A DNA stretch of 64,000 nucleotides from Anaerolinea sp. Lineage in GTDB: Bacteria; Chloroflexota; Anaerolineae; Anaerolineales; Anaerolineaceae. The translations under genes were made by a program, and so were the position numbers. The notes below the pieces were generated by a model. The model ran no database searches. It saw nothing but the letters and a program-made list of their open reading frames with translations, and was not told the DNA's origin. The DNA lies in contig JARKOV010000015.1 of the NCBI GenBank assembly GCA_029975965.1, forward strand, positions 61,324-125,323, written 5' to 3'. This document shows, one piece after another, positions 17,849-26,893 of the stretch (the first letter of the stretch is position 1; every line of letters starts with the position of its first letter).

Positions 17849-19066
17849 ATGGTCATACAGACTTCCTGGCGTGGCCAGGTCCTCACCCTCTCCACCAAGC
17901 CCAACTGCCTGACCCTGTCGCTGCAATCCGGGCAAGTCTCCAGCGTCTACTCCTTCGACAACGCCGGGCGCTTGTGGACAGCCATGCACGGCGGTATCTC
18001 ATATCGCCGCGGCCTGGACGGGAAAATTGTCGCCAAGTGGCAGACCGGGAGAGACTCGCGCGAACGGCGCTGGCTTTCCCCGGTCGAGTCGGCTGCCTTG
18101 CTGGAACATGCGCGCTCCACCGCAGCCGACTTACTCGCCGATCTGACCGGCGGTCTGCTGGCACTCAAGCCCACCCTCGACCCTGGCGAGGAAAGGGTGC
18201 TCGCCAATGCTGCCGCTTTCGATGCCACCCGTTATCAGGCCGACATCGCAGACTACCGGCGGGTATACCAGCCGGTGGGCATTCTCCCGCCTGACCAGTA
18301 CATGTCGGTCGTCCTGCAAGCCGCGGAAGGCTGTTCCTTTAATACCTGCACCTTCTGCACATTCTATAAAGATCGCCGCTTTCGCATCAAATCTCCTGAC
18401 GAGTTTCGCGCGCATGCCGAAGCGGTGCGCGATTACCTGGGCGAAGGGTTATCGCTGCGCCGCACCATCTTCCTGGGCGACGCCAACGCGCTGGTCATCC
18501 CCACGCCGCGCCTGTTGTCCCTGCTCGAAGTAGCCCACCGGGTCTTCGACGTCGAGCGCCTGGGCGGATTTTACGCATTCCTGGACGGTTTTTCAGGCGA
18601 GAAGAAATCAGCCACCGATTATTCAGCGCTGGCCGGACTCGGTTTGCAGCGAGTTTATATCGGTCTGGAATCAGGTCACGACCCATTGTTGCGTTTTCTC
18701 AATAAACCGGGGCAGTCAGAAGATGCCGTCCGGGCGGTGCACGCCATGAAATCCGCCGGGGTCGCGGTGGGGGTCATCATTTTGCTCGGTGCAGGGGGAC
18801 AGCAATTCGCTGACGCGCATACGGCTGCTACCATCCATGCGCTCAATCGCATGCAGCTCGACGCCGACGATCTGATCTACTTCTCCGAGCTGGTGGAAAC
18901 AGAAGGGCTGCAGTACACCCGCGACGCCTTTACCGCAGAGTTGCAGCCGCTCAGCGCGGGGCAGCGCAGCGCCCAGGGCGAGGTGATCGAGCGCGCCTTG
19001 CGCTTCGATGCTGTTCGTGGAACCCCGCATATCAGCCGCTACGACATCCGCGAGTTTGTGTATTAA
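17849..19066 (+). CDS. Radical SAM protein (COG1032-like) with CX4CX2C cluster motif
   Basis: 405 residues. The cluster motif is Cys162-SFNT-Cys167-TF-Cys170 (CX4CX2C), one residue longer in the first gap than the common CX3CX2C. Other radical SAM features follow: FLGDANALVIP, GLQRVYIGLESGHDPLLRFLNKPG, and GVAVGVIILLGAGG. The first 150 residues form an unfamiliar N-terminal domain with no recognised motif. The ATG at 17849 has no clear ribosome binding site. It lies 48 bp after araD and could be read from the same promoter, but nothing ties it to pentose use. Substrate unknown. Confidence 0.82.
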   Translation: MVIQTSWRGQVLTLSTKPNCLTLSLQSGQVSSVYSFDNAGRLWTAMHGGISYRRGLDGKIVAKWQTGRDSRERRWLSPVESAALLEHARSTAADLLADLTGGLLALKPTLDPGEERVLANAAAFDATRYQADIADYRRVYQPVGILPPDQYMSVVLQAAEGCSFNTCTFCTFYKDRRFRIKSPDEFRAHAEAVRDYLGEGLSLRRTIFLGDANALVIPTPRLLSLLEVAHRVFDVERLGGFYAFLDGFSGEKKSATDYSALAGLGLQRVYIGLESGHDPLLRFLNKPGQSEDAVRAVHAMKSAGVAVGVIILLGAGGQQFADAHTAATIHALNRMQLDADDLIYFSELVETEGLQYTRDAFTAELQPLSAGQRSAQGEVIERALRFDAVRGTPHISRYDIREFVY

Positions 19067-19099
19067 TAGAAACCGCTCAGATCCATGGGAAATTACATC

Positions 19100-19146
19100 A
19101 AATGTCAGGTGTTGGTGGGGTTTCATCCCTCCAACATCTGACATTT
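19100..19146. terminator. Bidirectional hairpin between convergent genes
   Basis: AAATGTCAGGTGTTGG and CCAACATCTGACATTT form a 16-bp stem with one G-U pair and a 15-nt loop. It sits between two converging genes (ends at 19066 and 19200). T tracts on both sides are short. Confidence 0.7.
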
Positions 19147-19199
19147 TGAAGCTTACTCTTCACATCCGAGCAGTCCTGCTTACTTTAAATCCTGTCCCA

Positions 19200-20600
19200 T
19201 TAAAAACGGAAATACTCTTCAAAGTTGCCTTGCCATCCCTCCGGCAGGTATTCCCCCGTCGCCGGGTTCTGCACATACCGCCCCGCATATTCACCGCGCC
19301 GGATGCGTTGCAGCGCCTCGACGAACCAATCCACGTCGGCAAACGTGTTGCCCAGCCCAAACGAAGCCCGCACCAGGCCAGGCATATGTTCCCGCTTTCC
19401 CGCGAGGATGTCGGCGCGAACCTGGCGCGCCGAATCGCCGTCCACATTTAACAACCGCAGCAGGTATGGGTGGGCGCAGAAACATCCACTGCGAACTCCA
19501 ATCCCGAACTCATAGCCGAGGATTGCCGCCACTTTGAAATGAGAAATGCCCTCGAGCAGCATCGGCAGCACCCCCACCCGGTAAATCGCGCGCGCCGGGT
19601 CGGTGTCGCCGTAGAGATACAATCCGGGCACGCCACGCAGTTGCTCCAGGGCGTAGGCGGTCAACTCGGCTTCGTGCGCCGCGACCTCGTCCATCCCGAT
19701 CAACTCCAGCTCGGCGATCGCTGCCGCCAGCGCCACGGCGCCCACGGTGTTGGGGCTGCCCGCCTCGTCTCGTTCGGGGGAGCCGGTCCAGGCCACCTCA
19801 TCTTCGGTGACAAACTCGACCTGGCCTCCGCCGCGATGGTCCGGATCACCGCGCTCGAAGGTGTCGCGCCGGCCAACCAGTGCGCCGGTGCCAAAGGGCG
19901 CGTACATCTTGTGAGCAGAGATCACCACGTAATCCAGGTGTTGAGGATCGTCCAACGGCCGCATCTCCACCTTGCGGTGCGGAGCGAGCTGCGCACAATC
20001 GACCATCATCTGCGCCCCCGCGGCGTGCGCCTTCTCCGCCAGGCGATGGACCGGGTTGATGAAACCGGTCACATTGCTCGCCCCGGTCAGCGCCACCAGC
20101 GCCACGCGGTCGCGGTATTTGGCCAGCAGGGCGTCGAAGTTCTCTTCGTCAAATTGACCGTCCGGCTTCACCCCACAGTGAACCACCTTCGCAACTCCCC
20201 GCCAGGGCAGGTCGTTCGAGTGGTGCTCCATCAGGCTGACGATGACCACATCGCGTTGGGCCGTGAACGGAAAACGCAGCGCCAGGCGGTTGATCATCTC
20301 GGTGGTATTTTTCCCAAAAATGCAGGTGTGCGTCTTCGGATCGCCCCCGACGAATCTGGTGACCTTGAGACGTGCCTCCTCGAATGCGTGGGTCGATAGC
20401 TGGCTCTTAAATCCCGTCCCGCGGTGAACGCTTGCGTAATACTGCAAGAATCGATTGACGGCCGTCTCGACCGCTTTCAAGGATGGCGTCGATGCGGCGT
20501 GGTCCAGGTTGGTGTACACCCGCTGGCTGCCGTCCAGCAGCGGGACAAGTGCCTGGGCGCCTGTGAATAGATGGCTGTAGTTATGTGTGGTTGTTGGCAT
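19200..20600 (-). CDS. Class V aminotransferase, cysteine desulfurase (SufS/CsdA-like)
   Basis: A PLP enzyme predicted to take sulfur from cysteine for Fe-S clusters or thiolated cofactors. It has 466 residues, longer than the usual 400-410 because of N- and C-terminal extensions. Key features: LDHAASTPSL near the N-terminus, EHHSNDLPW (His stacking on PLP) near 125-133, Asp201 in MMVDCAQLAPH, the PLP lysine Lys231 in ISAHKMYAPFGTG, and Cys373/Cys375 in RSGCFCAHP, one of which would carry the persulfide. The ATG at 20600 has AAGGA upstream. It is divergent from the mraZ promoter and has no suf genes beside it. Confidence 0.88.
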   Translation of the reverse strand: MPTTTHNYSHLFTGAQALVPLLDGSQRVYTNLDHAASTPSLKAVETAVNRFLQYYASVHRGTGFKSQLSTHAFEEARLKVTRFVGGDPKTHTCIFGKNTTEMINRLALRFPFTAQRDVVIVSLMEHHSNDLPWRGVAKVVHCGVKPDGQFDEENFDALLAKYRDRVALVALTGASNVTGFINPVHRLAEKAHAAGAQMMVDCAQLAPHRKVEMRPLDDPQHLDYVVISAHKMYAPFGTGALVGRRDTFERGDPDHRGGGQVEFVTEDEVAWTGSPERDEAGSPNTVGAVALAAAIAELELIGMDEVAAHEAELTAYALEQLRGVPGLYLYGDTDPARAIYRVGVLPMLLEGISHFKVAAILGYEFGIGVRSGCFCAHPYLLRLLNVDGDSARQVRADILAGKREHMPGLVRASFGLGNTFADVDWFVEALQRIRRGEYAGRYVQNPATGEYLPEGWQGNFEEYFRF

Positions 20601-20639
20601 CTAAGTTCCTTGCAAATTCGTTAGAAGTGGGAAAAGTGC

Positions 20640-20668
20640 TTGCATCTTGTCCACTTTTCGTATATACT
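20640..20668 (+). promoter_or_regulatory. Promoter of the division/cell-wall cluster
   Basis: TTGCAT (20640-20645), 17 bp, TATACT (20663-20668). It immediately precedes the four MraZ repeats. Confidence 0.75.
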
Positions 20669-20703
20669 GTGGGTACAAGTGGTAGAAAGTGGGAGATTGT
20701 GGT
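20669..20703 (+). promoter_or_regulatory. MraZ operator: four GTGG(G/T) repeats at 10-bp spacing
   Basis: GTGGG at 20669, GTGGT at 20679, GTGGG at 20689 and GTGGT at 20699: exact 10-bp phase, directly after the -10 box. MraZ rings are known to bind TGGG-type direct repeats upstream of mraZ, so this is probable autoregulation. A further GTGGG occurs at 20627, in front of the -35. Confidence 0.85.
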
Positions 20704-20706
20704 AGG

Positions 20707-20728
20707 AGCGCCGGGTGATCCCGGCGTT
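20707..20728 (+). promoter_or_regulatory. GC-rich hairpin in the mraZ leader
   Basis: CGCCGGG-TGAT-CCCGGCG, extendable by A-U and G-U pairs, sits between the MraZ repeats and the start codon 27 bp later. No T run follows, so it is not a simple terminator; it may affect mRNA stability or ribosome access. Confidence 0.5.
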
Positions 20729-20754
20729 CCGCATATATCGCGAGGGTAGAACGG

Positions 20755-21192
20755 ATGTTCCTGGGGCGTTACGAACACACCATCGATGATAAAGGCCGGC
20801 TGACCATACCGGTCCGCTATCGCGATGACCTGGTTGCCGGTGCGTTCGTCACTCAGGGGTTCGATCGCAACTTGATGGTCTTGACGGCCTCTGCCTTCGA
20901 ACACGTCAACAACTACATCAACGAGATCAGCATGACCGACCCCACCGCTCGCGCGTTGAAAAGGATGATCTTTTCCAGCGCCGAACAAGTGGAGGTCGAT
21001 AAGGTGGGACGCATTCTCATCCCGCAGTACCAGCGCGAATTTGCCCGCCTGACCGGTCAGACCGTCTTGGTCGGCAACGGCAACTACTTTGAAATCTGGT
21101 CACCTGAGGAATGGAGACGCCAGAACGATGTACTCCAAAACGCGGAAGCCAATGAACATCGTTTTGCAGCCTTCAACCTGCCCGCCAAGTGA
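20755..21192 (+). CDS. mraZ: Transcriptional regulator MraZ
   Basis: A ring-forming AbrB-like DNA-binding protein that controls the division and cell-wall cluster from its own promoter. It has 145 residues, with two MraZ repeats: MFLGRYEHTIDDKGRLTIPV at the N-terminus with its DxxGR element, and VEVDKVGRILIPQYQREFA near 80-100. The ATG at 20755 follows GAGGG. Its stop overlaps the GTG of rsmH. The upstream repeats are its probable target. Confidence 0.95.
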   Translation: MFLGRYEHTIDDKGRLTIPVRYRDDLVAGAFVTQGFDRNLMVLTASAFEHVNNYINEISMTDPTARALKRMIFSSAEQVEVDKVGRILIPQYQREFARLTGQTVLVGNGNYFEIWSPEEWRRQNDVLQNAEANEHRFAAFNLPAK

Positions 21193-22148
21193 TTCGGATG
21201 GAAAAGTTCGATAGCGGTCACGAGCCGCCCCATCGATCCGTACTTTACCACCAAATTATACTCGCTTTACGACCGTTCAGCCCAGGGCGTTATGTGGATG
21301 CAACCCTAGGGGCGGGAGGTCACGCCGCCGGAATCCTGACCGCGTCGAGCCCGGACGGAAAGCTCCTCGGTTTCGACCTGGATCCAGTCGCACTTGAGCT
21401 GGCCGCCAGGAGGTTATCTGGCTTTGCGGATCGCGCGGTTCTCGTCCAGGCCTCCTTCACCCGCCTGGGCGCCGAACTCGAGCGAATCGGATGGGAGCAT
21501 GTTGACGGCATCGTGATCGACCTGGGGGTTTCTTCGATGCAACTCGATCGACCCGAACGTGGCTTTTCTTTCCAGGCAGATGGTCCGCTCGATATGCGTT
21601 TCGACCCGCAAGGGGTGACCACCGCAGAGTACCTGGTCAACGAGTTGCCCGAGACGCAATTGGCGGACCTGATCTGGCGCTACGGAGAAGACCATTTCTC
21701 CCGGCGCATCGCCCAGGCAATCGTCCGGGCGCGCCCGTTGCGCACCACCCGCCAGTTGGCTGATACGGTTGTCCGGGCATATGGGGGAAAAAAAAGCCGC
21801 ATCCATCCCGCCACGCGCACCTTCCAGGCATTGCGCATCGCGGTCAACGAAGAGCTACAGGCGGTTGAAAGGGTTCTCCCCCAGGCAGTGCAGGCCCTTA
21901 CCGGCGGCGGGAGGCTGGCGGTGATCAGTTTTCATTCTCTCGAAGACCGCCTGGTCAAGCAATACTTCCGCCGCGAAAGCCGCGACTGCATCTGCTCGCC
22001 CGAACAGCCAGTCTGCACTTGCGGTCATAAGGCGAGTATCCGGGAGATCACCCGCCGGCCGATCGAGGCGGGCGAGGATGAGATCAACGAAAACCCGCGA
22101 GCGCGCAGCGCGAAATTGCGGGTGGCTGAAAAACGGGAACTGGCATGA
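21189..22148 (+). CDS. rsmH: 16S rRNA (cytosine1402-N4)-methyltransferase
   Basis: SAM-dependent N4-methylation of C1402 in the ribosomal P site. It has 319 residues from a GTG that overlaps the mraZ stop; an ATG three codons later is an alternative. Features: HRSVLYHQIILAL, the SAM loop VDATLGAGGHA, IVIDLGVSSMQLDRPERGFSF, the signature RTFQALRIAVNEEL and VISFHSLEDRLVKQYFR, and C-terminal Cys pairs (DCICSPEQPVCTCGH). Second gene of the cluster, as usual. Confidence 0.96.
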   Translation: MIRMEKFDSGHEPPHRSVLYHQIILALRPFSPGRYVDATLGAGGHAAGILTASSPDGKLLGFDLDPVALELAARRLSGFADRAVLVQASFTRLGAELERIGWEHVDGIVIDLGVSSMQLDRPERGFSFQADGPLDMRFDPQGVTTAEYLVNELPETQLADLIWRYGEDHFSRRIAQAIVRARPLRTTRQLADTVVRAYGGKKSRIHPATRTFQALRIAVNEELQAVERVLPQAVQALTGGGRLAVISFHSLEDRLVKQYFRRESRDCICSPEQPVCTCGHKASIREITRRPIEAGEDEINENPRARSAKLRVAEKRELA

Positions 22149-22193
22149 GTGTTGCACAGGATTAGGCACACAAGGTTAATTGGAGGATCCACT

Positions 22194-22670
22194 GTGACGA
22201 TCAAGAACCGCCTCAACCAGGCATACCGGCAAGCCCCATGGCGGAAAGCCACCCGGATTGGTCTACTCTTCTTGATCCTGGCGTTACTTGGCGCATCCAT
22301 CCTGTGGATTATGCTCACCGTGACCGTCCAGGCGGCATCTGCAGGGTTGGAAATCCAGTCTTTCGAGGCTGAGAAAGAAAATCTCCAGCGCCAGATCGCC
22401 AGCCTGCGCACCGACATCGCCATACAGACCTCATCCGACAAGATGGCCCAACGAGCCGCGGAGTTGGGCTTCCGCCAGGCCACCCCAGACGAGATCACCT
22501 ATATGACCATACCGGGCTACACCGGTCGCCAGCCGGTCATATCCGCTCCACCGCCCACGGCCAACATCAAACCGGTGATTATCAAACCCAGTTATACGCA
22601 GTCACTCTCGGAGTGGCTGTATCAAGGAATCCTGAAGATCAACGAGCAGTCGGGAGGGTTTTTACAATGA
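22194..22670 (+). CDS. ftsL: FtsL/DivIC-type division protein
   Basis: Bitopic septal protein that would bridge FtsQ/DivIB and FtsW-FtsI. It has 158 residues from the GTG at 22194, seven bases after GGAGG. A basic cytoplasmic start (VTIKNRLNQAYRQAPWRKATR) precedes one helix (IGLLFLILALLGASILWIML) and then a coiled coil of about 45 residues (GLEIQSFEAEKENLQRQIAS, NELGFRQA-type end AAELGFRQATPDEI). A proline-rich tail follows. Sequence conservation is low in this family, so the call rests on topology and on its position between rsmH and ftsI. The stop overlaps the ftsI ATG. Confidence 0.8.
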   Translation: MTIKNRLNQAYRQAPWRKATRIGLLFLILALLGASILWIMLTVTVQAASAGLEIQSFEAEKENLQRQIASLRTDIAIQTSSDKMAQRAAELGFRQATPDEITYMTIPGYTGRQPVISAPPPTANIKPVIIKPSYTQSLSEWLYQGILKINEQSGGFLQ

Positions 22671-24457
22671 ACAAGGGGTCTTTCTCCCGTTTCTGGTTCG
22701 TAGGAGGCACGCTGATTGTGGCGGGCCTGTTCATTTTTTTATGGATGATCCGCATCATGCTCAGCCCGGAGGCCGAAACCTTCCGCGAAATCGGCTCATC
22801 CTTTGAAAAGTACCCCAAGACCATCTATCCTGAGCGGGGAAACATTTATGACCGCTGGGGGCATCTGCTGGCGGGTAACGTGGAAACGTACGAGATCGGT
22901 GTTGACCTGCGCTACGTCAGCGATCCTCAGACCATCGCCGCCACGCTCTCGAGCATCGTTGGGGCCGATTACAATACGCTCTACACCAAGGTCAGTGAGG
23001 TCTGGGAGTCCGACAGCCCACGGTACGTCAAACTGGTCGACTTCGTCGACCCGGAGAAAATCGAGGAGCTCGAAGTCATCGAGAAACAGCTCAATGACCA
23101 GCGCGACCGTGCATCGCGCCGCCAGCGCAGAGACTCGGTCATGCCCAACCTCGACGGCGTGCTCTGGACGCCCATGCTCAAGCGCAGCTATCCGGAGCAC
23201 ACCCTTGGGTCGAACATCATCGGGTTTTACGCCTACCGCGAGCGCGAGACAGCCAGCGGTTACTTCGGCGTCGAAGAGAAGTATAACCAGCTTCTGGCCG
23301 GCACCCCAACCGAAGTGCTGGTTGCCCTGGATCCTTACAAAATCAACGAAATCCCCAACGTACCGCCGGGAGCCAGCCTGGTCTTGACCATCGACCGTGA
23401 CATCCAGGCCATGGCGGAGCGCGTGCTCGACAATCACATCGCCTCCAGCGGCTCGAAATCAGGCACGGTCGTCATCATGGATCCTGAAAATGGCGAGATC
23501 CTTGCCATGGCCGTAACCCCTCGCCTCGACCCCAACGAATACTGGAAATACGGTGAGAAATTTCCAGGGATCACGGCATTCAATCGCGCCATTGGCACGA
23601 CATACGAGCCAGGCTCAGTGTTCAAGGTTCTCACCATGGCCGCCGCTTTGGATGCCGGCGTTGTCCAACCCTCCACGCCCTTTCTCGACACAGGTGTGAT
23701 CATGGTTGGCGGTGTGGCCATCCGCAACTGGGACCGTGGCGCCTGGGGCCCGCAGGACATGACCGGCTGCATGCAGCATTCGCTGAACGTCTGCCTGGCT
23801 TGGATCGCCACCCAGCTCGGACCCACGCAATTTTATAACTATCTCAACAACTTCGGCATCGGAAACATGACCGGCATCGACCTGGGTGGCGAAGTCTCCC
23901 AGCCGTTCCGCGTCCCGGGCGACGGTGGGTGGTACGAGATCAACCTCGGCACCAATTCGTTCGGACAGGGCATCGCTGCCACCCCCATCCAAATGATCAC
24001 CGCCATCTCGGCCGTCGCCAACAATGGGAAAATGATGGCGCCCCACGTTCTCAAAGCGGTGATCGAGAACGGCGAGCAATACACCAACCCGCCGCAGGTG
24101 ATTGGAAAGCCCATCTCGGCTGAGACGGCGCACACGCTGAGCGAGATGCTGGCAACATCCCTCGAAAAAGAAGCCTCCGACGCCCTGGTCGAAGGGTACC
24201 GCGTGGCCGGAAAAACCGGCACGGCAGAAATTCCCGGTCCTGGCGGTTACCTGGACACCGCCACGAACGCGTCGTTCGTCGGTTGGGGGCCGGTGGATGA
24301 CCCGCGCTTCGTGGTGTACGTCTGGCTCGAGGAACCGCGCTCGTCACAATGGGGTTCGATCGTCGCCTCCCCGCTGTTCAGCGAGATCGTCCAAAATCTT
24401 GTCGTCTTGATGGACCTGCCTCCCGACAACATCCGGCAGGGACTGGCCAACCAGTAA
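22667..24457 (+). CDS. ftsI: Septal peptidoglycan transpeptidase (class B PBP, FtsI/SpoVD)
   Basis: Cross-links septal peptidoglycan. It has 596 residues; the ATG at 22667 overlaps the ftsL stop and follows GGGAGGG. One N-terminal helix (WFVGGTLIVAGLFIFLWMI) is followed by a PBP dimer domain (YPERGNIYDRWGHLLAGN) and the transpeptidase domain with Ser317 in EPGSVFKVLT, the SxN motif in CMQHSLNVC, and Lys516-Thr-Gly in VAGKTGTAEIPG. No PASTA domains, unlike many Gram-positive homologues. It works with FtsW from the same operon. Confidence 0.94.
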   Translation: MNKGSFSRFWFVGGTLIVAGLFIFLWMIRIMLSPEAETFREIGSSFEKYPKTIYPERGNIYDRWGHLLAGNVETYEIGVDLRYVSDPQTIAATLSSIVGADYNTLYTKVSEVWESDSPRYVKLVDFVDPEKIEELEVIEKQLNDQRDRASRRQRRDSVMPNLDGVLWTPMLKRSYPEHTLGSNIIGFYAYRERETASGYFGVEEKYNQLLAGTPTEVLVALDPYKINEIPNVPPGASLVLTIDRDIQAMAERVLDNHIASSGSKSGTVVIMDPENGEILAMAVTPRLDPNEYWKYGEKFPGITAFNRAIGTTYEPGSVFKVLTMAAALDAGVVQPSTPFLDTGVIMVGGVAIRNWDRGAWGPQDMTGCMQHSLNVCLAWIATQLGPTQFYNYLNNFGIGNMTGIDLGGEVSQPFRVPGDGGWYEINLGTNSFGQGIAATPIQMITAISAVANNGKMMAPHVLKAVIENGEQYTNPPQVIGKPISAETAHTLSEMLATSLEKEASDALVEGYRVAGKTGTAEIPGPGGYLDTATNASFVGWGPVDDPRFVVYVWLEEPRSSQWGSIVASPLFSEIVQNLVVLMDLPPDNIRQGLANQ

Positions 24458-24466
24458 GGAGAAAAG

Positions 24467-25903
24467 TTGCTGACTCTGGCGGACATCCTGGAAGCCCTCA
24501 CCGGCAAGCGAAGCGAGCTGGCCGACCTCACCATCAGTGAGGCGGTCATCGATTCACGCCAGGTCATCCCCGGAGCGTTGTTTGTCGCCCTACCGGGTGA
24601 AAAAACCGACGGTCACCTCTACGTGGATGCCGCCTTTAAGAACGGCGCCGCCCTGGCCCTGGTGCAGCGCGACATGCCCGCCGAGATGGTCACCCTTGAT
24701 CTGCGCGCCGGTCCGATTGCCGTCGACACCACCCTGCCGGTCGGCCTGCGCACACACCAACCGGTGTGCCTGCGAGTGAACGACACCCTCGTCGCCCTGC
24801 AGCAAATCGCCCGCTTCTGGCGCGCCAGGCACGACATTCGTGTCATTGGCGTCACCGGCAGCGTGGGAAAATCGACCACCAAAGAGCTGGTCGCCGAGGT
24901 GCTCAGCCGGCGTTACCGCACCTTGAAGAACGTCGGCAACCTCAACAACGAAATCGGACTGCCACTCACCCTGTTGCGCCTGGGGCCGGGTTACCAGCGT
25001 GCTGTGCTGGAGATGGGTTTTTATGTTCCCGGTGAAATCGCCCAGTTGTGTGAGATCGCCCGCCCGCAGGTGGGTGTGGTGACCCTGGTTGGCACCGTGC
25101 ACGCCGAACGTGCTGGGTCGCAAGAGGTCATCGCCCGCGGCAAGGCAGAGCTGGTCCAGGCCCTACCCCCTGCTCCTGAAGGCGTCGCTATCTTGAATTA
25201 CGACGACCCCTGGGTGCGCGACATGGCCCAACAGACCAAAGCCCGCGTGGTATATTACGGCATGCAGCCGGAAGCCGACCTGTGGGCCGACGATGTGGAA
25301 AGCCTCGGCCTGGAGGGCATCCGCTTCCGCCTTCACCACCATTCCGAATCGGTCCACGTTCGCGTTCCGCTGATCGGGTACCATTCGGTGCAGACTGTGC
25401 TGCGCGCTGCGGCTGTCGGGCTGGTCGAAGGACTCTCCTGGGGCGAAATAGTCCAGGGTCTTTCGATGGGTCAGACTCAACTTCGCCTGGTGGCAGTTCG
25501 CACCGAAAGCGGCGCGCTGATCCTCGACGACACTTACAATGCCTCGCCAGAGTCGACCCTTTCGTCGCTCAGCCTGCTCAAAGATATCCCGGGACGCCAC
25601 ATCGCGGTGTTGGGCGATATGCTCGAGCTTGGCCCGTACGAGCAGGAAGGCCACGAAAAAGTTGGCGTCCTGGCCGCCGAAGTGGCCGACGAGTTGATCT
25701 GCGTGGGTGAACTGAGCAAGATCATCCTTCAGGCTGCGCAACACGCCGGCCTGGGTCCCGCTCACATTCACTGGGTGCCTGAAACCATGCAGGCCGCTGA
25801 GATTCTTGAGCCGATGCTCAAAGCCGGCGACGTCGTGCTCATCAAGGGCTCTCACGGGCTGCGCATGGACCGGCTGGTCTCCGCGCTGGAGGTGGTTGAA
25901 TGA
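24467..25903 (+). CDS. murF: UDP-N-acetylmuramoyl-tripeptide--D-Ala-D-Ala ligase
   Basis: ATP-dependent addition of D-Ala-D-Ala to the UDP-MurNAc-tripeptide. It has 478 residues, starting at TTG 24467 with AAGGAG upstream. Features: SRQVIPGALFVALPGEKTDGH in domain 1, the P-loop VIGVTGSVGKSTTKELVAEV, NLNNEIGLPLTLL, EMGFYVPGEI, LDDTYNASPESTLSSL, and AVLGDMLELG. The murE gene normally found before murF is absent here. The stop overlaps the mraY start. Confidence 0.95.
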   Translation: MLTLADILEALTGKRSELADLTISEAVIDSRQVIPGALFVALPGEKTDGHLYVDAAFKNGAALALVQRDMPAEMVTLDLRAGPIAVDTTLPVGLRTHQPVCLRVNDTLVALQQIARFWRARHDIRVIGVTGSVGKSTTKELVAEVLSRRYRTLKNVGNLNNEIGLPLTLLRLGPGYQRAVLEMGFYVPGEIAQLCEIARPQVGVVTLVGTVHAERAGSQEVIARGKAELVQALPPAPEGVAILNYDDPWVRDMAQQTKARVVYYGMQPEADLWADDVESLGLEGIRFRLHHHSESVHVRVPLIGYHSVQTVLRAAAVGLVEGLSWGEIVQGLSMGQTQLRLVAVRTESGALILDDTYNASPESTLSSLSLLKDIPGRHIAVLGDMLELGPYEQEGHEKVGVLAAEVADELICVGELSKIILQAAQHAGLGPAHIHWVPETMQAAEILEPMLKAGDVVLIKGSHGLRMDRLVSALEVVE

Positions 25904-26892
25904 ACGACTCGACCCTTGCCATCGCGCTCTCCATGCTCAGCTTCATGCTTTCGGTCATCTGGGGCGGACCGCTGGTGCGCGTGCTGCGCCACTTTCGCAT
26001 CGGCAAAATTGTTCGCCTCGAAGGGCCGGAACGCCACATCACCAAGATGGGCACCCCGACGATGGGCGGGATCATGTTCATCATCCCGATCCTCATGTTG
26101 ACCGGCCTGTTGAACGCCGCTTCTCTGATCGGCCTGAACGTGCTCGGTCGATCGGTGCTTGTCCCGCTGCTGGTCATGCTGGCTTATGCCCTGCTCGGCA
26201 CAATCGACGATTGGGAAGGCATCCGTGGGCCGCGCCGTGGATTGGGGATGCGCGCCCGGACCAAGTTCATCATCCAGGTGTTGCTTGCAGTTGGAGTGGC
26301 CTTTGCGCTCAAGTACATCCTGGACGTGCCCGAGTTGTACTGGCCGCCGGTGGAAGGCGACATCGACCTCGGGCCGCTTTACATCCCTCTCGCCGTGTTC
26401 ATCATCGTCGGCCTATCCAACGCGGTCAATTTCACCGACGGCCTGGACGGACTCGCCGGGTTGATCTCAGCCACCGCATTTGCCGCCTATGGCGCGATCG
26501 CGCTCACCCAGGGGCAGGTCTTCCTGGCGCGTTTTTGCTTCACCGTAGTCGGCGCCTTATTCGGCTTTTTATGGTTCAACGTTCACCCCGCCCAATTGAT
26601 CATGGGCGATGCCGGCTCGCTTCCCCTGGGCGCCAGCCTGGCGGTCGTCGCGCTGATGACCGGGCAGTGGCTGCTCCTGCCCCTGATCGCAATCATCCCG
26701 GTCAGCGAGGCAGCCAGCGTGGTGATCCAGATCGTGTATTTCCGCCTGACGAAAGGCAAGCGGTTTTTCAAAATGGCTCCGCTCCACCACCATTTCGAGC
26801 TGCTCGGCTGGAGCGAGACCCAGGTGGTGCAACGGTTTTGGCTGGTCGGGCTGCTCTTTGCGCTGCTGGGTATGGCGGTCGCGTTGGTGTAA
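25900..26892 (+). CDS. mraY: Phospho-N-acetylmuramoyl-pentapeptide-transferase
   Basis: Transfers phospho-MurNAc-pentapeptide to undecaprenyl phosphate, forming lipid I, in the inner membrane. It has 330 residues and about ten helices. Family motifs: HITKMGTPTMGGIMF, DDWEGI, LSNAVNFTDGLDGLAGL, FNVHPAQLIMGDAGSLPLG, and FFKMAPLHHHFELLGWSE. The ATG at 25900 is four bases inside murF and follows GAGGTGG. Confidence 0.96.
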   Translation: MNDSTLAIALSMLSFMLSVIWGGPLVRVLRHFRIGKIVRLEGPERHITKMGTPTMGGIMFIIPILMLTGLLNAASLIGLNVLGRSVLVPLLVMLAYALLGTIDDWEGIRGPRRGLGMRARTKFIIQVLLAVGVAFALKYILDVPELYWPPVEGDIDLGPLYIPLAVFIIVGLSNAVNFTDGLDGLAGLISATAFAAYGAIALTQGQVFLARFCFTVVGALFGFLWFNVHPAQLIMGDAGSLPLGASLAVVALMTGQWLLLPLIAIIPVSEAASVVIQIVYFRLTKGKRFFKMAPLHHHFELLGWSETQVVQRFWLVGLLFALLGMAVALV

Positions 26893-26893
26893 G

